Part shown: one piece after another, positions 10,062 through 17,046 of the stretch
Numbering within the stretch: position 1 is the first letter of the stretch
Layout of the letters: each line of letters opens with the position of its first letter
Source of the DNA: Nocardioides panzhihuensis
GTDB taxonomy: Bacteria > Actinomycetota > Actinomycetes > Propionibacteriales > Nocardioidaceae
NCBI RefSeq assembly: GCF_013408335.1
Contig: NZ_JACBZR010000001.1
Span: 1,674,001-1,738,000 of the forward strand
Reading direction: 5' to 3'
Length of the DNA: 64,000 nucleotides
Notes under the pieces: generated by a model
Told to the model about the DNA's origin: nothing
The model's input: only the letters and a program-made list of their open reading frames with translations
Databases searched by the model: none
Translations under genes and position numbers: made by a program

Positions 10062-10067
10062 TGTCAA
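10062..10067 (-). promoter_or_regulatory. TTGACA box at the right end of the IS
   Basis: The minus strand reads TTGACA 5 nt before the IS edge, overlapping the transposase stop codon. In IS110 elements a -35 box in the right end joins a -10 in the left end when the excised circle forms, switching on bridge RNA and transposase. A good -10 at the right distance in the left end is not obvious here, so this is suggestive only. Confidence 0.4.
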
Positions 10068-11149
10068 GCGGCGGGTTCGTGCTCTGCGGCTGGTTTGTTG
10101 AGGTCTGTCAGGAGAGCGCGGTAGAGCTCGCGGACGGCCGCGCGCTTGAGGCATCGGATGATCTCGCTTTTGGTCTTTCCTTCGGCGGTGCGGCGGGTGA
10201 CGTAGGCCTTGGTGGGTTCGTGCCATCGGAGCCGGTTGATGATGATCATGTGAATCGCGGAGTTGGCTCTCCGGTCGCCGCCGCGGTGGAGTCGATGCCG
10301 GGTTGTGTTGCCGCTGCTGGCTGGGATCGGGGCGACACCGCAGAGGCGTGCGAGTGAGGCCTCGGTTGAGATCCTGTCGCGGTTCTCTCCTGCGGTGGTC
10401 AGGAGTTGCGCAGCTGCTTCAGGTCCGGCGCCGAAGACCTGGAGCAGGGCGGGCGCTGCGTGTTGAACGAGTTCTGTGAGTTGCTGGTTGGCTTCCTCGA
10501 TCTCTTCATCGAGAGCTTGAACGCGCCGTGCGAGTCGGCGCAGCATCGTCTTGGCGATGACTGTCAGCTCCCCGGACTGGGTTGAGGTCGTTGGTCGCAG
10601 GCGTAAGCAGCGGGCAACCAGTGCGGCGCGGTTGAGCCCTCGCAGCTGTTCGCGCAGTGGTTCGGGAGCGGAGTAGATCAGGCCGTGCATCTGGTTGATC
10701 GCGGCCTTGCGTGCTTTCGAGGCGCTGCGCCTGGTGGTTTGGATCATTCGGATCGCTTCTACGTTCCCGTTGCGTGTCTTGGGGACCGTGGTGGCCATGC
10801 CGGCCAGCACGGCGCGCGCAGCATTGATCGCGTCTAGAGGGTCCGACTTGCCCTGCAGATACCGGGCCTGACGGTTCGCGCGGACGACCTCGATGACGAC
10901 CACGTCGCGGCTGGTGAGGTACCGGGTGAGCCCTGCTCCGTAAGACCCGGTTCCCTCGACCCCGACCGCTTCGACCCTCCCGTACCGCTGCAGCCACTTG
11001 AGGGCTTGGGCGTAGCCCTTCGCAGTTGCTGGGAACTCGCTGTCGCCCAGCAACTTCCCTGTTCGCGCGTCGAGCGCAGCGCAGTGGTGAGTGGCGCCGT
11101 GGGTATCGACGCCGCCGATCACCTCGCGATCCTCGCTTCGATTCGTCAT
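10064..11149 (-). CDS. IS110-family transposase (DEDD recombinase)
   Basis: 361 aa from the ATG at 11149. The N-terminal RuvC-like DEDD domain has the first Asp in GGVDTHGATHH (D15), a Glu in VEGTGSYGAGL and the Asp pair in KSDPLDAINAA. A central helical region precedes the C-terminal Tnp domain with the catalytic-serine motif PASSGNTTRHRLHRGGD. Such enzymes act with a bridge RNA that pairs with donor and target. Full length with all catalytic motifs, so probably active. An upstream in-frame codon at 11218 exists but lies in the structured non-coding end. Confidence 0.93.
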   Translation of the reverse strand: MTNRSEDREVIGGVDTHGATHHCAALDARTGKLLGDSEFPATAKGYAQALKWLQRYGRVEAVGVEGTGSYGAGLTRYLTSRDVVVIEVVRANRQARYLQGKSDPLDAINAARAVLAGMATTVPKTRNGNVEAIRMIQTTRRSASKARKAAINQMHGLIYSAPEPLREQLRGLNRAALVARCLRLRPTTSTQSGELTVIAKTMLRRLARRVQALDEEIEEANQQLTELVQHAAPALLQVFGAGPEAAAQLLTTAGENRDRISTEASLARLCGVAPIPASSGNTTRHRLHRGGDRRANSAIHMIIINRLRWHEPTKAYVTRRTAEGKTKSEIIRCLKRAAVRELYRALLTDLNKPAAEHEPAA

Positions 11150-11186
11150 GCTGGTGATGCCGTCCTCTCCTCGTCGGGTGGATGGA

Positions 11187-11346
11187 CAGACCACCGGCAT
11201 CGCCAGGGCGGACAACACAGAGATGGGCGTGTTCCTAGCAGGCTCCTATCAAGTCACGCCCAGCGTGCCGGTGGTCTGACAGCACGCCACCTCGTGCAAC
11301 GGTCGACCAATCCATTTCAGGACAGGCGCGCTTCATGCTCGCGCCG
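11187..11346 (-). ncRNA. Candidate IS110 bridge RNA region
   Basis: Non-coding left end of the IS with several stem-loops: CAGACCACCGGCA (11187-11199) pairs perfectly with 11266-11278; inside it TGGGCGTG (11224-11231) pairs with CACGCCCA (11255-11262); GCACG/CGTGC at 11282-11297; and a 9-bp stem with one bulge at 11321-11348. The inner stem-loop contains GCTCCT and TGGGCGT, matching both sides of the insertion site (GATGCTC-CT-GTGGGCGT). Position, size (~160 nt) and target matches fit a bridge RNA. Its sense (assumed same as the transposase) and its exact ends are inferred. Confidence 0.5.
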
Positions 11347-11402
11347 TCAATGAGCGCTCAGAGTCAGGCCGCCACACGAGATGACGCACCGACATCCTCT
11401 CT

Positions 11403-12518
11403 GTGGGCGTCGCACCATTCCGGTGGCATGTCGCAGCCTTCGGCTTGGCAGCACGTCTGCTGCAACCGGAGTGCTTTGCGTTGGATCGGTTGGAAGAACC
11501 TGCTCGCCCGGCCGACATCGAGGACCTCACTGTCACCGCCCAACACCCAGGGGATGATGGTCGCGTTGCACGCCATCTTGCGGGCTTCGGCTGCGGTGAT
11601 GGTGGTGCCGTTGGTCTCGTCGTAGCCCAGGGTCGCGGTGCCGAGCTCTTTGCGGAGCTCCTCGAGCGAGATCACCACATTCACGACCGTGGCGTCGCCA
11701 CCGTGTCGGGGCAGCGCATTCGGGTCGATGGTCTCGATCAGCCGGGTGAACCCTTGTCCCATCATCCGCTCCCACGGCGGCAGGGCCGAGCCCTTCTCGA
11801 CCAGTTGCTGCTTACGCGGCTGAGCCCAGGCCTCGACCTGCTTCTTGAAACGCATCCCGATCGATGTCGGGAGGACACCGTCGAAGCCGATGGTGCCGTC
11901 GTGGTTGTCCCAGACCCGGAGTGCGGTCTTCTGCTGGGCGCGTTCCTCTTCGGCGAGGAGTGCTTTGGCTTCGGCTGCCTCGAACCGGGCGGGGTCGACC
12001 TCGAGCAGGATCCGCCTGCCGACGACCCGCAGTTCCTTGGCTGTGAACTGGGTCGCGTACTCGACCAGCAGCTTCTCAGCCAGGACCAGGTCCTCGACGG
12101 TGGCGACCGGGTCGGCCTCGACCTTGTCGAGGGCCTTGGTGATCACTCGGGCCTTCGCCTCAGAGACGACACCCTCAGCGAGGCCAGCGGCAACCAACTC
12201 GTACTTCGTCACCGCGTTGGCGAGCTTGATCTGCGACCTCGCGGCACCTTTGTCGACCAGCAGCTCGGCACGCATCCAGGCCGAGGCGTCCTTGTCACCG
12301 GTCTCTGCGGCGATATCACCCGAGACAGCCAGCACCCGCAGCGTCAACGCTGCCTGTTGGGCCTGAAGCTTCTCCACCTTCGCCAGGAAGTCTTTCTTCT
12401 GGCTGGTCCGCCAGTAGGTCGGGTCCATCGCGAGCAGCTCTTCCAGGGAGGTTTCGATGGCAGCAAGAGCCGACTCGATGACGTCGGCGGGGTTGGTGCC
12501 CCAGTGGTCGATGCTCAT
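11403..12518 (-). pseudogene. N-terminal part of DUF222/HNH endonuclease (13E12 family), disrupted by IS110
   Basis: The frame starts MSIDHWGTNPADVIESAL at 12518 and carries the DUF222 helical domain (residues ~30-280), then the first half of the HNH motif, CCQAEGCDMPPEWCDAH, where the IS begins. Translation would run 13 codons into the IS and stop at 11364. With the 9901-10056 piece the intact protein would be ~424 aa, normal for the family. These are multicopy genes in actinobacteria (REP13E12 in Mycobacterium) of unknown role. No other damage is visible, so the insertion looks recent. Confidence 0.92.
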
Positions 12519-12724
12519 GGCTGCTACCTCCCTTCAAAGGTGTGTCGTAGTGCCTCTGATTCTACTCCGACCAAGCGCTCTTGAACACCTATTTGTGCAG
12601 GTCAAATACGCTTTTAGTGGCGAGCGAACGACATCAAGCCTGTGGATGATAAGTGGCCCGAAGGGCCACCCTCCCGCCCCTTCAACCTCATCCTTCCCAA
12701 GCAAGATTCCTCCGCGCCACACCC

Positions 12725-12871
12725 GGGCCGCCGCCCCGATAGCCAGCCAAATTTTTTCTCGACGTGGTCCGGTGTCAAGGACCGCGTAAGCGGCCGGCGG
12801 AGCCGGCGGCCGTAGGCCGTCCTTGACTCCGGGGCAGGTCGAGAAGACCCTCGAAGTCGGGTCGGCGGCCC
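12725..12871. repeat. Nested palindromic repeat, copy B
   Basis: Same architecture as copy A at 9497-9635. The outer pair GGGCCGCCGCCCC (12725-12737) and GGGTCGGCGGCCC (12859-12871) has one mismatch. The middle pair is TTCTCGAC (12756-12763) with GTCGAGAA (12838-12845). The inner pair is GTCAAGGAC (12774-12782) with GTCCTTGAC (12819-12827), both perfect. The middle-arm spans are 90 and 91 bp in the two copies, while the loops differ, so arms are conserved by pairing. The two copies bracket the HNH/IS110 module. Confidence 0.75.
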
Positions 12872-12913
12872 TGTCCGGCCTTGGGGTGGGACGTTCCGGC
12901 AGGGAACTGTGTT

Positions 12914-13113
12914 GGTCTCGACACGCCTCCGCCTAGCGGCTCCGGCGGCTCGACCAGCGGGGGCGAGGGGGTCTCGACAGGCTCGACCAGCGGGGTGAGG
13001 TCTCGACGAGCTCGACCAGCGGGGGCAGGGAGGTCTCGACGAGTTCGACCAGCGGGGTGAGGTCTCGACGAGCTCGACCAGCGGGAGCAGGGAGGTCTCG
13101 ACAAGCTCGACCA
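12914..13113. repeat. GGTCTCGAC-GCTCGACCA tandem array
   Basis: Six units begin GGTCTCGAC at 12914, 12970, 12999, 13032, 13061 and 13094. Most read GGTCTCGACgaGCTCGACCAGCGG, an imperfect palindrome. Spacing alternates 29 and 33 bp, so 12970-13031 and 13032-13093 form a 62-bp tandem duplication. The first, longer unit (12906-12959) is almost identical to 39194-39247. This is a dispersed repeat type common in Nocardioides-like genomes; the function is unknown. Confidence 0.8.
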
Positions 13114-13128
13114 CCGGCGTCTCCAGGT

Positions 13129-13524
13129 TCACCCGAAGTCGATGAGCCGCCCATCCTCGTGCATGACGCACCCTCGCCCGATCCAGGCGACCGCATGCTC
13201 CTTGTCCCCGACAGCGATATAGGAGTAGCTGGGCGGAACCCAGATGAGGTCGTAGTCGACCCCGCCCAACGCCCGCTCAGTAGGCCGAACAGCGTCGCCG
13301 GAAGGGTCGAGGGTGCGTACCGCCTGCTCGACGGAGTCGAAGTATCGTCGGCCTTCCTCGGAGAGCTCCTTCGCACACCACGCGCACGTTCCCAGCGTCT
13401 CGATCTGCGCTGCGGTGGCGGGGACCGGGGCGTCCAGACCGAGAAGCTGGGGGCAGGTCCGGACGTGCAGGAGACGCCCTCGTGCATGCGGCACGAAGAG
13501 GGTCTCGGGAGTCTCGGAGGGCAT
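13129..13524 (-). CDS. Small Cys-containing protein of unknown function
   Basis: 131 aa, starting MPSETPETLFVPHARG. A possible metal-binding set is present: HVRTCPQL at ~20 and GTCAWCAKEL at ~45, i.e. one His, one Cys and a CxxC. The C-terminal half contains YDLIWVPPSYSYIAVGD and ends CVMHEDGRLIDFG. I do not recognise a named family. Codon bias is typical of the genome and it is divergent from hmgA, so it is probably real. It abuts the GGTCTCGAC array at its 3' end. Confidence 0.6.
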   Translation of the reverse strand: MPSETPETLFVPHARGRLLHVRTCPQLLGLDAPVPATAAQIETLGTCAWCAKELSEEGRRYFDSVEQAVRTLDPSGDAVRPTERALGGVDYDLIWVPPSYSYIAVGDKEHAVAWIGRGCVMHEDGRLIDFG

Positions 13525-13630
13525 CTCTGGAGCCTAGGGGAGCAGGTCATGCCCCTGGAGGTATCTAAGACGAATTCGGGACGTTCGGCCCCGGTGATCG
13601 GTGTGGGCGAGGTCACGTACGATCCGGGGC

Positions 13631-14854
13631 ATGGCGCATTACCAACAGCGCGGGCACATCCCGCCCAAGCGGCACACCCAACACCGCGACGGAGAAGGGA
13701 ACCTCTACTACGAAGAGCTCATGGGAGAGGAAGGGTTCTCCTCGGACTCCTCCTTGCTCTACCACCGCTACATCCCCTCGGCGGTGACCGACGTACGCAT
13801 CTGGGACCTGCCCGACCACGGCACGACACCCAACCACCCCCTGCGCCCGATCCACCTCGGGCTGCACGACCTCGTCTCCGATGAGGACTGGAGGGGTCAG
13901 GACGCGGTGACCGGGCGCCGGCTGGTGCTCGGCAACGGCGACGTACGCATCCACTACGCGGTGGCGGGGGAGACCTCGCCGCTCTACCGCAACGCGATCG
14001 GCGACGAGTGTGTCTACGTCGAGGCCGGGAGCGGCGTCGTGGAGACCGTCTTCGGGAACCTGGAGGTCGGTGAGGGCGACTACGTGGTGATCCCGCGTGC
14101 CACCACCCATCGCTGGGAGCCGACCGGCCACGCTCCGCTGCGGGTCTACGCGATCGAGGCCAACTCCCACATCGCCCCGCCGAAGCGCTACCTCTCCCGC
14201 TACGGCCAGTTCCTCGAGCACGCCCCCTACTGCGAGCGCGACCTCCGGCTCCCGACCGAGCCGCAGACCGTGGAGCTCTCGACCGGCTCCACCGAGGGAG
14301 CCGAAGGTGTCGAGGTCTACATCAAGCACCGCGGCCCGGGTGCCGGCGGCATCGCCGGCACGATCCACGTCGTCCCGCACCACCCGTTCGACGTCGTCGG
14401 CTGGGACGGCTGCCTCTATCCCTACGTCTTCAACATCGCCGACTACATGCCGCTCACCGGCAAGGTGCACCAGCCGCCGCCCGCGCACCAGGTCTTCGAG
14501 GGCAACAACTTCGTGATCTGCAACTTCGTGCCGCGCAAGGTGGACTACCACGAGCTCGCGGTGCCGGTGCCCTACTACCACTCCAACGTCGACTCCGACG
14601 AGGTCATGTTCTACGTGGGCGGCGACTACGAGGCCCGCAAGGGATCCGGGATCGGGATCGGCTCGATCACCCTCCACCCCGGTGGCCACGCCCACGGGCC
14701 TCAGCCGGGTGCCATGGAGCGCAGCCTCGGCGCGGAGTTCTTCGACGAGCTCGCGGTCATGGTCGACACCTTCCGGCCGCTCGAGATCGGCGAGGCCGGC
14801 TCTGCGGTCGACGACGGCAAGTACGCCTGGACCTGGGCAGGGGGTCGCAAGTGA
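13631..14854 (+). CDS. hmgA: Homogentisate 1,2-dioxygenase
   Basis: 407 aa cupin dioxygenase. The Fe(II)-binding region is in the C-terminal third: VPYYHSNVDSDEVMFYVGG gives the His and Glu ligands, followed by LHPGGHAHGPQPGAMERS with further His. It opens the ring of homogentisate to maleylacetoacetate. The ATG at 13631 (MAHYQQRGHIPPKRH) matches the usual family start. The stop overlaps the GTG start of fahA by 4 bp (GTGA), so the two are cotranslated. Confidence 0.93.
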   Translation: MAHYQQRGHIPPKRHTQHRDGEGNLYYEELMGEEGFSSDSSLLYHRYIPSAVTDVRIWDLPDHGTTPNHPLRPIHLGLHDLVSDEDWRGQDAVTGRRLVLGNGDVRIHYAVAGETSPLYRNAIGDECVYVEAGSGVVETVFGNLEVGEGDYVVIPRATTHRWEPTGHAPLRVYAIEANSHIAPPKRYLSRYGQFLEHAPYCERDLRLPTEPQTVELSTGSTEGAEGVEVYIKHRGPGAGGIAGTIHVVPHHPFDVVGWDGCLYPYVFNIADYMPLTGKVHQPPPAHQVFEGNNFVICNFVPRKVDYHELAVPVPYYHSNVDSDEVMFYVGGDYEARKGSGIGIGSITLHPGGHAHGPQPGAMERSLGAEFFDELAVMVDTFRPLEIGEAGSAVDDGKYAWTWAGGRK

Positions 14855-16053
14855 CGACGTGGCTGGACATCAACGACAGCCAGTTCGGCCTCGAAGCGCT
14901 TCCGTACGCCACCTTCCGCACCACCACCGACGCGACCCCGCGGCTAGGGGTGCGGATCGGTGACCTGGTGCTCGACGTCGCCGCCGCGGCGCCGGGTCTC
15001 GCCGAGCACTGTGAAGGCGGCCTCGACGGGCTGCTGGCGGCCGGACCCCAGGTGTGGAGGAACGTACGCGCGGAGGTGACCCGGCTGCTCAGTGACCCCG
15101 CCTGCGAGACCGACGTGCGACCCCACCTGGTGCCCCTCGCGGACGCCGAGCTGCTGCTGCCGTTCACGGTCGCCGACTACGTCGACTTCTACGCCTCCGA
15201 GCACCACGCGAGCAACGTCGGGAAGATGTTCCGCCCCGACTCCGAGCCGCTGACGCCCAACTGGAAGCACCTGCCGATCGGCTACCACGGCCGCTCCGGC
15301 ACCGTGGTGGTCTCCGGCACCGACGTCGTCCGGCCGACCGGGCTGCGGAAGACCCCTGACGGGATCGTCGACGGCCCCTCGATCCGGCTCGACATCGAGG
15401 CGGAGCTGGGCTTCGTGGTCGGCGTCGGCTCCGAGATGTCCCAGCCGGTCCGGCTCGCCGAGGCCGCGGACCACATCTTCGGGATCACGCTCCTCAACGA
15501 CTGGTCCGCGCGCGACATCCAGGCCTGGGAGTACGTCCCGCTGGGCCCGTTCCTCGGCAAGTCGTTCGCCACCTCGATCTCGCCGTGGGTGCTGCCGCTC
15601 GCGGCGCTCGAGGCGGCGCGGGTCCGGCCCCCGGAACGAGACGTTCCGCTGGCCGGCTACCTGGACGACTCCGCGCTGGAGCCCTGGGCGCTCGATCTCG
15701 CCCTCGAGGTCCGGCTCAACGGGTCGCTGGTCTCCGAGCCGCCGTACGCCACGATGTACTGGACCGCCCCGCAGATGCTCGCGCACATGACCGCCAACGG
15801 CGCCTCGCTGCGCGTCGGCGACCTGTTCGCCAGCGGCACGATCAGCGGACCCGAGCCGGGCCAGCGCGGCTCGCTGCTCGAGCTCAGCTGGTCCGGGGCC
15901 GAGCCGTTCAAGCTGGAGGACGGTTCGGTGCGTACGTTCCTGGAGGACGGCGACGAGGTCACGATCACGGCGACCGCGCCCGCCCCGGGCGGCGGTCGGA
16001 TCGCGCTCGGCGAGGTCAGCGGGCGGATCCTGCCGGCGAAGGAGCGCTCATGA
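14851..16053 (+). CDS. fahA: Fumarylacetoacetase
   Basis: 400 aa with a GTG start overlapping hmgA. It has a short N-terminal SH3-like domain, then the FAH fold: DYVDFYASEHHASNVGKMF (catalytic His and metal Asp), LPIGYHGRSGTVV, the metal-binding Glu pair in LDIEAELGFVVG, and LLNDWSARDIQAWEY. It hydrolyses fumarylacetoacetate to fumarate and acetoacetate, the last step of tyrosine/homogentisate breakdown. A maleylacetoacetate isomerase is not recognisable next to it. Confidence 0.93.
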   Translation: MTTWLDINDSQFGLEALPYATFRTTTDATPRLGVRIGDLVLDVAAAAPGLAEHCEGGLDGLLAAGPQVWRNVRAEVTRLLSDPACETDVRPHLVPLADAELLLPFTVADYVDFYASEHHASNVGKMFRPDSEPLTPNWKHLPIGYHGRSGTVVVSGTDVVRPTGLRKTPDGIVDGPSIRLDIEAELGFVVGVGSEMSQPVRLAEAADHIFGITLLNDWSARDIQAWEYVPLGPFLGKSFATSISPWVLPLAALEAARVRPPERDVPLAGYLDDSALEPWALDLALEVRLNGSLVSEPPYATMYWTAPQMLAHMTANGASLRVGDLFASGTISGPEPGQRGSLLELSWSGAEPFKLEDGSVRTFLEDGDEVTITATAPAPGGGRIALGEVSGRILPAKERS

Positions 16054-16454
16054 CGACGGTCTATGAGTTCTCGCCCCGCTACTACGAGATCGACATGCAG
16101 GGGGTGATGTTCAACAGCTGGTACCTCGGCTACGCCGACGAGGCGATGAACCACTTCATCGACTCTCGCGGGTGGCCGTACTCCCGCTGGCAGGAGCTGG
16201 GTGTCGACGTCCATCTCGCCCACGCCGACCTGGACTGGAAGGCCGGTATCGGCTTCGGGGACAAGGTCCAGGTGCCGGTGCGCACCACCCGGATCGGCAC
16301 CAAGAGCTTCACGCTCGAGTTCGAGTTCCGCAGGGGCGAGGAGGTCACCTGTGCGGTGTCGATCGTCTACGTGGTCGTCGCAGCCGACGGTTCCGGGTCG
16401 ATCGCCATCCCGCCGGAGATCGTGGACGCGATCGGACCGTCCGCGATCCGGTGA
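16050..16454 (+). CDS. Acyl-CoA thioesterase, 4HBT hotdog fold
   Basis: 134 aa, ATG overlapping the fahA stop (ATGA). The hotdog thioesterase signature is YYEIDMQGVMFNSWYLGYAD, with the catalytic Asp in DMQGV and the following helix. It should cleave an aryl- or acyl-CoA in the cytoplasm. Coupling to hmgA-fahA suggests a substrate from aromatic or phenylacetyl-type catabolism, but the sequence does not fix which. Confidence 0.82.
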   Translation: MTTVYEFSPRYYEIDMQGVMFNSWYLGYADEAMNHFIDSRGWPYSRWQELGVDVHLAHADLDWKAGIGFGDKVQVPVRTTRIGTKSFTLEFEFRRGEEVTCAVSIVYVVVAADGSGSIAIPPEIVDAIGPSAIR

Positions 16455-16506
16455 GCTGCGCAAGAACGGTCAAGCGCTCCGGGATCGGCGGTGTCAGACT
16501 TCTGAT

Positions 16507-17046
16507 GTGCACGAGACAGAAGAAGAGATCGCCGACCTGCAACGCCTCCTGGACGCCTCGATCGGCCGCGCGAACAGCCATCTGACCGGAATCGTCAGCG
16601 ACGAGAGCCGCCTCGATGCCCGTCAGCTCGTCACCGAGCTGACGGGCATGAAGGTGCTGGTGCTGGCCACCGTGACCGCGGCCGGTGAGCCGCGGACCAG
16701 CTGTGTCGACGGCCACTTCCGCCACGGTCGCTGGCTGTTCGGGACCGCTCCCACCGCCGCCAAGGCCAAGCACATGCTGGCCCGGCCGGCGGTGAGCGCG
16801 ACCCACGTCGACGGCGAGCGGATCGGCGTCTTCACCCACGGCAAGGCGCACGTGGTCTCCGAGGGACCGGAGTTCGAGGACTACAACGCCTACTTCACCG
16901 AGTACTACGGCTCGGACCCGCAGGCCTGGGACGGGCCGGGCGTCGTCTACGCCACCATCGAACCGAGCTGGATGGTGGCGTACGCAGCCGAAGCCTCCAC
17001 GTTCCCGAGGGACTCAGCGCCTACGGCCCAATCAGCTCCTTCTTGA
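16507..17046 (+). CDS. PNPOx-like flavin/heme-binding split-barrel protein
   Basis: 179 aa from GTG 16507 (VHETEEEIADLQ). The core KVLVLATVTAAGEPRTSCVDGHF, then RWLFGTAPTAAKAKHML, is that of pyridoxamine-5'-phosphate-oxidase-like proteins, which bind FMN, F420 or heme. The N-terminal ~35 residues are helical. It lies 52 bp after the thioesterase and probably in the same operon; its 3' end overlaps the convergent ligase gene by 26 bp. The start is uncertain because no strong ribosome-binding site is visible. Confidence 0.72.
   Translation: MHETEEEIADLQRLLDASIGRANSHLTGIVSDESRLDARQLVTELTGMKVLVLATVTAAGEPRTSCVDGHFRHGRWLFGTAPTAAKAKHMLARPAVSATHVDGERIGVFTHGKAHVVSEGPEFEDYNAYFTEYYGSDPQAWDGPGVVYATIEPSWMVAYAAEASTFPRDSAPTAQSAPS

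Larger units (their letters stand above)
10055..11402 (-). mobile_element. IS110-family insertion sequence
   Basis: About 1.35 kb, bounded by CT dinucleotides at 10055-10056 and 11401-11402 (plus strand). Removing it with one CT restores the HNH reading frame perfectly. There are no terminal inverted repeats and no long target duplication, as expected for IS110 elements, which recombine at a 2-bp core. The transposase stop lies ~8 bp from one end, whereas the other end has a ~250-bp non-coding, strongly structured region. This layout (long non-coding end upstream of the gene) is that of the IS110 subgroup. Confidence 0.9.
12519..13128. other. 610-bp non-coding repeat-rich stretch
   Basis: Holds the HNH promoter region, nested palindrome copy B (12725-12871) and the GGTCTCGAC array (12914-13113). 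The open frames here are products of repeat composition (runs of RPAGRA-type residues) and I do not call any of them genes. Confidence 0.7.

Noticed and set aside
12914..13113. Possible CRISPR array
   Set aside because: Intervals between repeats are short, repeated themselves and not unique; no cas genes in the window.
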